Below, piece after piece: positions 44,654 to 53,982 of a stretch of 64,000 nt of DNA. Source of the DNA: an uncultured Acholeplasmatales bacterium (GTDB lineage: Bacteria; Bacillota_I; Bacilli_A; Acholeplasmatales; Anaeroplasmataceae). Within the stretch, counting starts at the first letter, position 1; every line of letters begins with the position of its first letter. The DNA lies in NCBI GenBank assembly GCA_944324805.1, contig CALUXS010000005.1, positions 89,157 through 153,156 of the forward strand, read 5' to 3'. The position numbers were made by a program, and so were the translations under genes. The notes under the pieces were generated by a model, which was not told where the DNA came from, ran no database searches, and saw nothing but the letters and a program-made list of their open reading frames with translations.

Positions 44654-45529
44654 TTATTTAACAAGTTCTTTTGTAATAGCAATTGCTAAGGTTCCTGGTC
44701 CAACATGACAAGATACAGAAAGAGAAAGGTTTGCAACTTCAGAATCAATAAATTCAAATTCCTTTTTTATTTCCTCGGCAAACTTTTTAGCCTCTTCTAA
44801 ATTATCTGTATGTGCAATATCAACATAGATATTAGTTTTCTTCCCATCATATGATAAGAAATTTTCTAAGTCTGCCTTTGCTTGATCAATCATAATTCTC
44901 TTAGCATTTTCCATTGTTCTAGTTTGCTTAAATTTATCAAGCTTATCACCATGGATTTGCAAAATAGGTTTAATTTTTAATAATGTTCCCATTAAGGCAA
45001 CTGCTGGTGTAATTCTTCCGCCTTTTCGTAAATATTTAAGCGTATCAACAGTAATGTAAATTGTACTATCAGCTTTAGTTTTCTCAAGCAATTCTTTTAT
45101 TTGGCTACCACTATATCCTTCTTTTGCTAACTTCAAAGCTTCAATTACAGATCTCTTTTGGGTAACACTTATTCTTTGATTATCGACAACAAAAACCTTA
45201 CCATTATATTCTTCTTGTGCGGCTAAATTTAGGGCACTCTTGCAAGACATACTTAACCCAGATGACATAGGAATATAAACAATTTCATCATATGATTCAA
45301 GAATTGTATCCCACATATTAGAAATCAAACCAATAGAAGGTTGGCTTGTACAAACAGATGCATCATTTTTAATCAAATGATAAAATTGCTCTTGTGTTAA
45401 ATTAATATCTTCAAAATATTCTTCTCCATCTATCATAAAAGGCATTGGTACTACTTCAATACCTAACTCTTTACCCTCTGCTTGAGTTATTCCACTATTA
45501 CTATCAGTCATAATAAATACCTTACTCAT
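44654..45529 (-). CDS. DegV-family fatty-acid-binding protein
   Basis: 291 residues. N-terminal IMTDSNSGITQ and MPFMIDGEEYFED are DegV hallmarks, as are the YIPMSSGLSMSC segment and the central LKYLRKGGRI. DegV (FakB) proteins carry fatty acids to the FakA kinase for phospholipid synthesis. Apparently a single-gene unit with its own terminator. Confidence 0.95.
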   Translation of the reverse strand: MSKVFIMTDSNSGITQAEGKELGIEVVPMPFMIDGEEYFEDINLTQEQFYHLIKNDASVCTSQPSIGLISNMWDTILESYDEIVYIPMSSGLSMSCKSALNLAAQEEYNGKVFVVDNQRISVTQKRSVIEALKLAKEGYSGSQIKELLEKTKADSTIYITVDTLKYLRKGGRITPAVALMGTLLKIKPILQIHGDKLDKFKQTRTMENAKRIMIDQAKADLENFLSYDGKKTNIYVDIAHTDNLEEAKKFAEEIKKEFEFIDSEVANLSLSVSCHVGPGTLAIAITKELVK

Positions 45530-45587
45530 AGCTATACCTCCATAAAAGTATCTTTTATATTATATCAAAAAGACATTAAAAATCAAC

Positions 45588-46148
45588 CTATTTTATTTCT
45601 CTAATTTTCGCATCAATAATTTTATCATTTTGTTTAGCTTTTCTATAGTTAATGAACGCAATTATTATATTATAAATGGCAAATAAAATTATTATTGCTC
45701 CTGCAACATATCTTAATACCTTTATTATTGAAGCAAAGCCAAAAAGAATTACAAATAAACCAACTATTATATTAAATAATTCATTTTTGAAAGTTTCCTT
45801 TTTATTTTCATTTAATCCTACACGAACTAAAGGTAAAATTACAAGGAAAATTGCAGCAATTATATTAACAATTGTCATTTGGAAAAAAATCAATAGAAAG
45901 CCAATAACAAGATAGACAATCGCACTATAAAAAGCATATTTACCTAATCTAGATTTGTCATTGTATGTAAATAGTAATCTAGGAATACTAATTATTACAA
46001 AATAAATTCCAAACAAAATTGTAAAAAAATTTAAAGTGTTTTCTAGTTTTAAAAAGAAAAATAATATTCCTATAATTAATTGTATTATCGCGTAAAAAAT
46101 TGCTCGTTTGAAAATATCCTTATATTCTCTTGATGTCTCCAATTCCAT
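45588..46148 (-). CDS. DUF308/HdeD-like membrane protein
   Basis: 186 residues from the ATG at 46148, about six hydrophobic helices in paired repeats, Lys-rich C-terminal tail. Matches the DUF308/HdeD style of small membrane proteins of unclear function. Its start overlaps the end of the second GH28 gene by 29 bases, so it is co-transcribed with it. Confidence 0.75.
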   Translation of the reverse strand: MELETSREYKDIFKRAIFYAIIQLIIGILFFFLKLENTLNFFTILFGIYFVIISIPRLLFTYNDKSRLGKYAFYSAIVYLVIGFLLIFFQMTIVNIIAAIFLVILPLVRVGLNENKKETFKNELFNIIVGLFVILFGFASIIKVLRYVAGAIIILFAIYNIIIAFINYRKAKQNDKIIDAKIREIK

Positions 46149-47658
46149 CACCTGTCACATCCTCTCCGATATTACCTGTAAATTTAACGTTTTTCAATTT
46201 TATCTCATTAATGTTTTCAGCATATATACCCTTTTTTAGCATTTTCACTTTATGTTCAACCATAACAGGATAACCTTCTACTGCATCTTCCTTATATGAA
46301 AAGCTTACATTTTCAAAGGAAATACCTTCTATTGGTTCTTCAGGAAGACCTAAGAAAACTGCTGCTGCTAGACTGACGTTAGTACAATTCATATTTTCAA
46401 AGTGAAAACTTCCAATCTTAGGAGTTCTTTCATCAACTGGCAGTTTTTCTTTTGTCCATGCATATTCCTCATGACCACCTGCTGGCCCCATATTATAAAA
46501 CATGTTTACAACAAATGGCGTCAATACATTATCCATCTTTATATTTTTGAAACTAACGTTATCTATGATACCTACTCTTCCTCTTCCTCGTCTTGTTTTA
46601 ATTCGCAATCCACGATCTAAGTCTAAGAAAAGACATTTTGATACCTCTACATTTTTTATTCCTGCAGATGATTCACTACCAAAAACTACTCCTCCATGAC
46701 CTGCTGTCATAAGACAATTTCTTATTGTTATGTTTTCAGAAGCCTTCTTATATTTTTTTGCTAATTCTAAGGCACCAGACTTAATCGCTATACAATCATC
46801 ACCAACCTTAAAACTTACACCTGCTATTAAAATATCATTTGAGCAATCCGGATCTAAGCCATCTGTTGTAGGCATATCAGTAGGATTTTCTAACCTCAAA
46901 TTTATAAAATTTAAATTACTAGAAAAGTAAGGATGAACATTCCAAGATGGAGAATTATGAATATATAGACCTATAACATTTATATTTTTAGAATGTGCAA
47001 TATATAAACCAAAAGGACGCCAAGCAATTCGTTTTTCTCTATGCTTATGATACCAATCGCTCATATAGGCACGTTCATCAACCTCTCCGTTTCCTATTAT
47101 ATTCAAATTTTCAACATCTAAGGCAGTGAGTGTAGAAGCAAAGCAATCTTCTATTTCCCCTTCCCACGTACCATAATTTTTTTCAAATCCTGTTTTATCA
47201 TTTTTAAATAAACCTGGTAATACAGGATAATTATTTCTATCTAAATCACCAATTATTTTTGCATTTTTTGAAATATAAAATGTCATATTTGATTTGAAAA
47301 ATAATGATGTAATTAAATATGTTCCTTCATCTAGGTAGACAGTACCATTTTCTGGGCAAGCCATAATTGCAGCTTGAATTTTTAAAGTATCATTTTTTAT
47401 TCCATCTTTAGAAGGATTAAATGAGTTTGTATGTATGCAAAGACTCTCCATTAAGGTTTCAAATTCTACTTTTTCTTCACCAATACTTACAATATATTTT
47501 TCATTAGGTTCTAAATCGAAAATTGTAAAAACATTTCTATTTTCAGTAAAAAGATATTTACCATTTAAATAAACATCATATTCCTTTTCGTTATAATAAG
47601 GATTATCTGAAGATAATTCAAAAGATGCACTTCTTGATGTTATTTTTAAGATTTCCAT
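46120..47658 (-). CDS. Second cytoplasmic GH28 polygalacturonase
   Basis: 512 residues, same plan as the enzyme at 5714-7270: N-terminal FnIII-like module (about 1-70), then GH28 beta-helix. Catalytic motifs are TTDG (264-267, Asp266; Thr replaces the usual Asn), GDDC (286-289), GHGG with His321 and RIK (352-354). No signal peptide. It lies far from the importer, in an operon with two membrane proteins, so it may handle a different galacturonide. No cre-like box was seen at its operon. Confidence 0.9.
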   Translation of the reverse strand: MEILKITSRSASFELSSDNPYYNEKEYDVYLNGKYLFTENRNVFTIFDLEPNEKYIVSIGEEKVEFETLMESLCIHTNSFNPSKDGIKNDTLKIQAAIMACPENGTVYLDEGTYLITSLFFKSNMTFYISKNAKIIGDLDRNNYPVLPGLFKNDKTGFEKNYGTWEGEIEDCFASTLTALDVENLNIIGNGEVDERAYMSDWYHKHREKRIAWRPFGLYIAHSKNINVIGLYIHNSPSWNVHPYFSSNLNFINLRLENPTDMPTTDGLDPDCSNDILIAGVSFKVGDDCIAIKSGALELAKKYKKASENITIRNCLMTAGHGGVVFGSESSAGIKNVEVSKCLFLDLDRGLRIKTRRGRGRVGIIDNVSFKNIKMDNVLTPFVVNMFYNMGPAGGHEEYAWTKEKLPVDERTPKIGSFHFENMNCTNVSLAAAVFLGLPEEPIEGISFENVSFSYKEDAVEGYPVMVEHKVKMLKKGIYAENINEIKLKNVKFTGNIGEDVTGDGIGDIKRI

Positions 47659-47659
47659 T

Positions 47660-47932
47660 TTATTCCCCCATTTTCATCTTTTTAATTTTAAAATAAAAAA
47701 TACTAAAAACAATAAACGCAATTATTATGATACCTAAGCATATCCCTGATATTATTCTTCCGGCTAATATTGAAAAACTCGCTGGATATCCCCTTTCTAA
47801 TCCATACATTATCGAAGAAATTGTACCAGAAACAACAATCACTATAATCATACTTAGTTCTATTATTTTGTACTTTCTAAATAGATACGCATCGCTTGAC
47901 ATTGGTATCTTTTTATCATCTTTCTTTAGCAT
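47660..47932 (-). CDS. Small two-helix membrane protein
   Basis: 90 residues, two membrane helices (about 25-43 and 60-82), basic ends. It sits 1 base upstream of the second GH28 gene. No family recognised. The GH28 of the importer operon also has a small membrane-protein gene directly upstream. Confidence 0.65.
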   Translation of the reverse strand: MLKKDDKKIPMSSDAYLFRKYKIIELSMIIVIVVSGTISSIMYGLERGYPASFSILAGRIISGICLGIIIIAFIVFSIFYFKIKKMKMGE

Positions 47933-47978
47933 TTTATCACCTACTTTTTATTCTATCATAATAACTATTTAAAATAAA

Positions 47979-48018
47979 GAAAAAGCGTAGTTTATAAAAA
48001 AATAACTAACGCTTTTTC
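47979..48018 (-). terminator. Hairpin downstream of the AAA ATPase gene
   Basis: GAAAAAGCG plus TAGTT arm (47979-47992) pairs with 48004-48018 with one bulged A. On the minus strand T-rich sequence follows. It lies about 160 bases after the ATPase stop. Confidence 0.6.
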
Positions 48019-48178
48019 GAATCGTATTTATATTTATAGGGAGTGGGAATTTTTATTTATGTGAAACAACAAATGTTAACCTACTAGGCCTCCTTCCTTT
48101 GTTGTACCTATATAATACTCCTCTAATTCAGCCAAATTATAAGGAAAAAATGGTAAATTGTCTTAAACTATATAGAAA

Positions 48179-49249
48179 TTATTTTTCTTCCTTTTTATGA
48201 AAAGCATACGACAAGTACATTTTTTCAATATTATTAACCTCTCTAATGTTGCTTTCTAAACTTGAAAGTCTCGCAAAACTTGTTTTAAAATTAGCAAAAC
48301 TAGCAAAGTATATTTGGTCTGGTCTTAATAAAGACATAATATGTGTATTATGGGAAGTAAATATCAATTGGATATTTTTTTCTTTGACTAATTTAAATAT
48401 TTCTTGAATTACGAAAGGGTGCAAGCTTCTTTCTATTTCATCAACAAATATTATACCATTTTCCTTAGAAACTAAAATCAAAGCAATTAATAAACATTCG
48501 TTAAACATTCCATTGCTTAAATACTCAATTGGTAATTTTTCAGTTTCATCATACAGAATATAATATTTATTATGCTCACAAATTATTTTATAACTATATG
48601 TGTGTAAAGCTCTTTCTAAAACTGTATTTATTTGCTCAGAATATTTTACTAATATATGATATATATCACTATCAAGTAAGCATTTTGCAATACTATTAGT
48701 CCTATGATCCGCAACATAAACAATTTGACTTAAATAATCATATGCTTCGGGTAAAATATCTTTTAACTGATATAGCATAGATTTTGATGAGTCATTCAAT
48801 TTTATGTAACTAGCATAATTCAAATATAGGACTATCCCTTCAAGATTTCTTTCTGCTAATTTCAATCCATTCAACACAAGCTCTTCATTTATAACATTAC
48901 CTTTACAATATTGAACTTTGTAATAATATAAATTATCTTTTATGTTAAAGGTAAGTTCAATTGTTGAAACTAAATAAGGAAAATCTTGATGCTTCTTTCT
49001 AATAATTTGTTCTAGTAATAAGTTAGGTTCAAGATTAATAGTTTCTCCTTCATTCATCAATGATACAATAAAGCCAATACCATTTATTAATGCAGACTTA
49101 CCACTACCATTATATCCATAAATTGCCAATGGATTTACATATTTATCTTGATATACCATATCTTTTTTAAAACTATATCTTCCCTTTGTAAAATCAATCT
49201 CACATTCTTCAATTGAATACACATTCTTCATTTTAATCTTCAAAAGCAT
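48179..49249 (-). CDS. AAA-family ATPase (AAA_15/AAA_21 type)
   Basis: 356 residues from the ATG at 49249, chosen because GAGGTGAAA precedes it and the sequence then starts MLLKIKMKNVYSIEE, as in this family. Walker A GYNGSGKSA, Walker B FVDEIERSLHP and the following LIFTSHNTHIM His are all present, so it should hydrolyse ATP like an ABC/SMC-type head. Related ATPases are common in phage-defence operons with a nuclease partner. No partner gene is intact here. Confidence 0.85.
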   Translation of the reverse strand: MLLKIKMKNVYSIEECEIDFTKGRYSFKKDMVYQDKYVNPLAIYGYNGSGKSALINGIGFIVSLMNEGETINLEPNLLLEQIIRKKHQDFPYLVSTIELTFNIKDNLYYYKVQYCKGNVINEELVLNGLKLAERNLEGIVLYLNYASYIKLNDSSKSMLYQLKDILPEAYDYLSQIVYVADHRTNSIAKCLLDSDIYHILVKYSEQINTVLERALHTYSYKIICEHNKYYILYDETEKLPIEYLSNGMFNECLLIALILVSKENGIIFVDEIERSLHPFVIQEIFKLVKEKNIQLIFTSHNTHIMSLLRPDQIYFASFANFKTSFARLSSLESNIREVNNIEKMYLSYAFHKKEEK

Positions 49250-49319
49250 ATATTTCACCTCTTTATACATTTTCATTATACAATAACTGTATATTTTATA
49301 CAATATATTTTGCACAAAA

Positions 49320-49346
49320 ATAAAAAAGTCTCCATTAGAGACTTTT
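49320..49346 (-). terminator. Terminator after the 95-residue membrane protein
   Basis: Stem AAAAGTCTC and GAGACTTTT with a CATTA/TAATG loop, and T run on the minus strand. Confidence 0.8.
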
Positions 49347-49359
49347 AGTGATTGAAACA

Positions 49360-49647
49360 CTAGATTAAACTGATTGTTCCAAAAGCAATAATTAAAATTA
49401 CAAATACCCAGAATGCAATTCTTGCCCACATAGGCATAGTTTTAGAATAACGCCATCCAGGAATTACTACACCAGCTAACAATAAAATAGTTGCGATAGT
49501 GTTTATAATACCAAAATTAATGCTTCCTCCAAATAATTTTATAAGTGCATTAATAGTGAACATTAAACCTGATACACATACTGCCCAAAAAGCACAAAAT
49601 CTTGTAATCTTGTTCCAATCTGTTGTATTATTCTTTTTTGTTGCCAT
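49360..49647 (-). CDS. Small membrane protein with three helices
   Basis: 95 residues: hydrophilic N-terminus (MATKKNNTTDW), then three hydrophobic segments (about 19-38, 45-63, 73-94). Unknown family. GGAAGGAG precedes the ATG. Lies 58 bases after trmD, in the place where rplS is often found, but it is not ribosomal protein L19. Confidence 0.7.
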   Translation of the reverse strand: MATKKNNTTDWNKITRFCAFWAVCVSGLMFTINALIKLFGGSINFGIINTIATILLLAGVVIPGWRYSKTMPMWARIAFWVFVILIIAFGTISLI

Positions 49648-49704
49648 AATAAATCTCCTTCCCTAAATCTAGTAATAGTATACAACTTTTATTTAATTTG
49701 TCTA

Positions 49705-50424
49705 CTATATTTCTTTTTTTATTTTTTCAAGCATTTTATTCATTTCAGGTGTTAAATCATATTTTTCTATTAAATCAGGGCGTCTAATATATGTTTTTTT
49801 TAATGATTCATATAATCTATATTCCCTAATTTTAGCATGATTACCATTTATTAAAACCTCAGGAACGCTAAAGCCATCATATAGTGGTGGTCTTGTAAAT
49901 TGTGGATATTCTAGCAATCCTGTAGAGAATGAATCATCTTCATGACTCTCATCCTTTGTAGCACCTTTTTGTAAACGGATTACACTATCAGCTACTACCA
50001 TTGCCGCTAATTCTCCACCTGTAAGTACATAATCTCCAATACTTATTTCTTCATCTACATAATTTAATACTCTCTCATCAAATCCTTCATAATGACCACA
50101 TACGATTACTATATCATCTAGTTTTGAAAATTCTTCTGCTAACTTTTGATCGTATCTTCTTCCTTGAGGAGTCATCAATAGTACTTTAGAATTTTCATTT
50201 CTAACTGATTTAATGGCTCTATCTAGTACATCAACTCTAATAACCATACCTGCTCCACCACCATATGGAGTATCATCTACGTGTCTATGCTTATCTAAAG
50301 AAAAATCCCTTATGTCGACTACATCAACCTCAACTATTTGGTTTTGAATTGCTCTTTTAATAATTGATTCAGTTCTAAATGGTTCAAACATACTAGGAAA
50401 TAACGTTAAAATTGTTATTTTCAT
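49705..50424 (-). CDS. trmD: tRNA (guanine-N1)-methyltransferase
   Basis: 239 residues. Makes m1G37 in tRNA. SPOUT fold with the knot motifs LTPQGRRYDQ, CGHYEGFDERV and IGDYVLTGGELAA. The N-terminal ITILTLFPSMFEPF and the substrate-binding DDTPYGGGAGM are standard. Its start overlaps the rimM stop by 4 bases. Confidence 0.97.
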   Translation of the reverse strand: MKITILTLFPSMFEPFRTESIIKRAIQNQIVEVDVVDIRDFSLDKHRHVDDTPYGGGAGMVIRVDVLDRAIKSVRNENSKVLLMTPQGRRYDQKLAEEFSKLDDIVIVCGHYEGFDERVLNYVDEEISIGDYVLTGGELAAMVVADSVIRLQKGATKDESHEDDSFSTGLLEYPQFTRPPLYDGFSVPEVLINGNHAKIREYRLYESLKKTYIRRPDLIEKYDLTPEMNKMLEKIKKEI

Positions 50425-50912
50425 AGTAATCCCTCAATTTCTTCAATTATTATTTTATCAGATAAAACTTCCTTTACGAATTCTTTTCTAAACGGAATCA
50501 TTCTTCTTTTTTCCTCTACAATTGCTATTAGCATATGGCCTTGAGGATATTCTTTTACATCAATTACTTTACCTCTTTTTTGCCCTTTTGTATTGTATAA
50601 ATCTTTATTCAATAAATCGCTATAGAAATATTCATCTTCTTCTAAATCATCATTAGATGCTATTGCGTATAAGATGTTTCCTACTAATGGTTCAATCAAA
50701 TTAATATCTTCATAGCCATCAAATACTACTAATATTCCTTGCTTATAATTAGCAACCATTTTAATTTTTAAAGGTAAATATTCATTTCCTTCTTGATAAT
50801 AAACTATATTACCTTCAAAAAAACGATTAAAATCACTATAATTTTGAATTTTCACCGCTCCCTTTAAGCCATGAGTAGCAAGGATTTTACCACATGATTT
50901 ATAATTAGACAT
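50421..50912 (-). CDS. rimM: Ribosome maturation factor RimM
   Basis: 163 residues from the ATG at 50912; a TTG one codon earlier is an alternative. Needed for 30S subunit maturation. N-terminal GKILATHGLKGAVKI and the later DEYFYSDLLNKDLY with the PRC-barrel are typical. Overlaps addA at its start and trmD at its end. Confidence 0.95.
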   Translation of the reverse strand: MSNYKSCGKILATHGLKGAVKIQNYSDFNRFFEGNIVYYQEGNEYLPLKIKMVANYKQGILVVFDGYEDINLIEPLVGNILYAIASNDDLEEDEYFYSDLLNKDLYNTKGQKRGKVIDVKEYPQGHMLIAIVEEKRRMIPFRKEFVKEVLSDKIIIEEIEGLL

Positions 50913-53900
50913 CAACTTTTCTAACCTCCTGCTTATATAAACTTAGTAAATAAGCTTCTACTTTTTTATTTGCTACACTTCTAACATACTTAGCATATAA
51001 ACTAAGCTGTCTATCATAAGCGTCATCTGAAATATCAGAAAGCTTATAATCAATAATAACAAATTTATCTTCATATTCCAATAGTAAATCAATAATTCCT
51101 GAATATTCCTTGTTATCTTCTTCAAAGTAAAATTCATATTCTTGGTGTATTTTAGCATTTTCAATTTCATCAAAAATAGGTAATGCTAAAATTGATTTAA
51201 TTTTATCTACAAATTCTTCTTTAACAAGTGAATAATCAGGATTTTTCAAGTCTATACTTTCTAAAATCGCATGGAAGTAAGTACCAAATTCCAAAGCTGC
51301 TTTTTCTTGTTTAGTTAATATGCTTGTTATTTGTTTAGATATTTTTTCTTTCTTCAAGATACTTCCTCTAAAATCATTTTCTACATACCTTAACATTTCA
51401 TTTTTAGTATCTATATTTTCAATTTTCTTATTCAATAAGTAATTTTTAGAAAGTTCTAGGTTATCAATATCGATTTTAACTTTATTTCGATTAATCTTGG
51501 TTACATTTGCTAATAGTGCAGCAAAATTTGACAAATTACTAGGAATTAGTTCTTTCGTTTTAAATTCCTTTTCTTTATGAATTAAAATAATTTTTTCTCT
51601 TGCTCTTGTTAATGCAACATAAAACAATCTTATTCTTTCACTTATATTTCGCTTTTTTTCTTTATTTAGAACTAAATTTTTTAAAATAGTATTCTTTAAA
51701 CCATTTTCGTATAAAGGAATAAAAATTCCATATTCATTATCAAATCCAAATCTTGCTTTACTATCACTATCATTAAACTTTACATCAAGAAGCGGGAAAA
51801 TACAATATGGATATTCAAGTCCTTTTGAATGATGAATGGTCATAATTCTAACCTCATCATTCTTACTTAATTCTACTTTATATTTTAACTTTGCATTATT
51901 ATCATCAAAAATTTTAGCCACTAGTTCAACAGATTTAGAAAAGTCATAACCAAGTTTATTGTAATTTACTAAAAGTTCCTGAATCTTTTCTATTTCTAGT
52001 AAGCTATTTCTAACATTTCCTATCAAAGTTAATTTATTATAAATTGAAAATTTTTCTAACAAATCATACAAAATACTAGCTGCTGAGTTTTTTAAATCAA
52101 TATTTTTTATAATTGATACAACCTCGCACTCTCTATTTTCTCTTATAATTTCATAAATTTTTTCATCACTATATTCACAAATAAAGCTTCTTAAGACTCC
52201 AACTAAGGCTCTTTTATAAGAAGAATCATATTTAGATTGCTTTATACATACACAAAGTTCTAATAGGGAAAGAATTGATTTACTAAAATCACTTTCTGTC
52301 AAATCAATATCGGCATCAATAGTTAGTGGTATTTTAAAATATGTAAATACTTTTTTAAATACCGGAAACTGTGTTGCCCTATCGACTATAATTGAAATAT
52401 CACTATATTTAGCTTTACGTATTTTTTTAGTTTCCTTGTCAAATGTGTAATTATGAGCAATTATTTCCTTTACTTTTTTAGCAGCAATAAATGCTTCAAT
52501 TTCAAAACTTTCAAACTGAAACTCTTCTGGCATATCATAGGTTATATTTTCTAAATGATAATCATAATCTGGTTTATTTACTTCATAATCTTGAAGACCA
52601 AATACCATTTGATGATCCTTAATATAATTTGCATCACCATAATCTTCTGTCATTGCACTACTAAAAATAATGTTTATATCTTCTAAAACCTCTTTACGAG
52701 ATCTAAAATTGTGTAATAAATCTATTTTAATTCCCTTATTTTCTAAACTATATTGATCATATTTATTTTTAAAGATATATGGATTAGCATTTCTGAATCT
52801 ATAAATAGATTGCTTAATATCTCCAACCATGTATAAATTATTTTTTTCTATTTTACTTAAAAATGCCTCTTGTAAATCAGATGTATCTTGATATTCATCA
52901 ACAAGAATTTCTTTTAATTTATAAAAATCATTTCTAACGTTTTCATAATCACTAACTAATTTAATAGCCATTTTAGCAATATCATTGAATGAAAAGGCCT
53001 GATATTTAAATTTATAATTCCATATTGCCTCACTTATATCTAAGCACATATCAACTATGAAATTAACATCATCTCTAGTCTTTTTCAGTGCTAATATCAT
53101 TTCTTCTTTACTTGCATAGTTTTCTAAAAACTTTGTTTTAAATGACTTTAAATTATCTGTAACAGATTGTTTCAAGTTCTTTATATTTTCTTCTGTATTT
53201 CTTTTTAAGCTAGGTAATTTAAATTCTGTTAAAAAAGCAAGCAAATCTTCATAATTTTTTATATGACTTGCATTTAATAAAGCTTCTTCTAAATACGAAC
53301 TTAATTTTTCATTATCTTCATCAAGAATGCCCTTTAAATCAACCATATCACATAGTATACTATCAAACTCTTTTAATGCACATTCTTCATATTCTAGGGC
53401 TAATTTTTTTAAATTATCTTCTTTGAAAAAATTACTTGTAAAATTTTCTAAATATTCTTTTTCATTAGGAATTAATTCTAACTTATCACTAATAGATAGA
53501 AGCATACTTATAATTTCTGTGTCATTCTTTAAACTATAATGACGAAGAAAATTCAAAAAAGGTTCATAATCACTTTCATAATAGGAAGCAAAGATATTTT
53601 CAATAATCTTCCTTTTTTCTTCTCTTAAAACAGCTTGATCAGCAATGGTTAATTTAGGATCTACTCCTAACAGATAATAATATTTTCTAACCATTGCTAG
53701 TGAAAAGGAATCAAAGGTAGTAATATAAGCGTTTAATGCTTTATTTGCCTCTTCTTCTAAACCAGCTTTACGCAAATTTTTAGCTATTCTTTCTTTCATT
53801 TCAGCAGCGGCTGCCTTTGTAAAAGTCAAAACTAATATTTGATCAATACTTGTTCCTTCTTTACATAATTCAAGTATACGCGCACTTAATACGGCTGTTT

Positions 53901-53982
53901 TACCACTTCCTGCTCCCGCTGAAACTATAATATTTTTATTTCGCTCATATATAGCTTTAGTTTGCTTATCAGTCCATGCCAT
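50905..53982 (-). CDS. addA: AddA helicase-nuclease subunit
   Basis: About 1025 residues from the ATG at 53982 (AGGAGGTGA upstream). UvrD-type helicase fused to a RecB-family nuclease. Walker A SAGAGSGKT near the N-terminus, motif II DEYQDTSD, and the late helicase motif LFYVALTRA. The C-terminal nuclease motif has GIIDLLLE and IIDYK. Processes double-strand breaks with AddB for recombination. Shorter than the Bacillus protein (about 1230). The start overlaps addB by 14 bases. Confidence 0.95.
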   Translation of the reverse strand: MAWTDKQTKAIYERNKNIIVSAGAGSGKTAVLSARILELCKEGTSIDQILVLTFTKAAAAEMKERIAKNLRKAGLEEEANKALNAYITTFDSFSLAMVRKYYYLLGVDPKLTIADQAVLREEKRKIIENIFASYYESDYEPFLNFLRHYSLKNDTEIISMLLSISDKLELIPNEKEYLENFTSNFFKEDNLKKLALEYEECALKEFDSILCDMVDLKGILDEDNEKLSSYLEEALLNASHIKNYEDLLAFLTEFKLPSLKRNTEENIKNLKQSVTDNLKSFKTKFLENYASKEEMILALKKTRDDVNFIVDMCLDISEAIWNYKFKYQAFSFNDIAKMAIKLVSDYENVRNDFYKLKEILVDEYQDTSDLQEAFLSKIEKNNLYMVGDIKQSIYRFRNANPYIFKNKYDQYSLENKGIKIDLLHNFRSRKEVLEDINIIFSSAMTEDYGDANYIKDHQMVFGLQDYEVNKPDYDYHLENITYDMPEEFQFESFEIEAFIAAKKVKEIIAHNYTFDKETKKIRKAKYSDISIIVDRATQFPVFKKVFTYFKIPLTIDADIDLTESDFSKSILSLLELCVCIKQSKYDSSYKRALVGVLRSFICEYSDEKIYEIIRENRECEVVSIIKNIDLKNSAASILYDLLEKFSIYNKLTLIGNVRNSLLEIEKIQELLVNYNKLGYDFSKSVELVAKIFDDNNAKLKYKVELSKNDEVRIMTIHHSKGLEYPYCIFPLLDVKFNDSDSKARFGFDNEYGIFIPLYENGLKNTILKNLVLNKEKKRNISERIRLFYVALTRAREKIILIHKEKEFKTKELIPSNLSNFAALLANVTKINRNKVKIDIDNLELSKNYLLNKKIENIDTKNEMLRYVENDFRGSILKKEKISKQITSILTKQEKAALEFGTYFHAILESIDLKNPDYSLVKEEFVDKIKSILALPIFDEIENAKIHQEYEFYFEEDNKEYSGIIDLLLEYEDKFVIIDYKLSDISDDAYDRQLSLYAKYVRSVANKKVEAYLLSLYKQEVRKVDV

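Noticed and set aside
47941-48018. cre-like box for the second GH28 operon
   Set aside because: The AACGC-containing sequence belongs to a terminator hairpin and does not match the box pattern.
49360-49647. Ribosomal protein L19 after trmD
   Set aside because: The sequence is hydrophobic with three membrane helices and has no L19 motifs.
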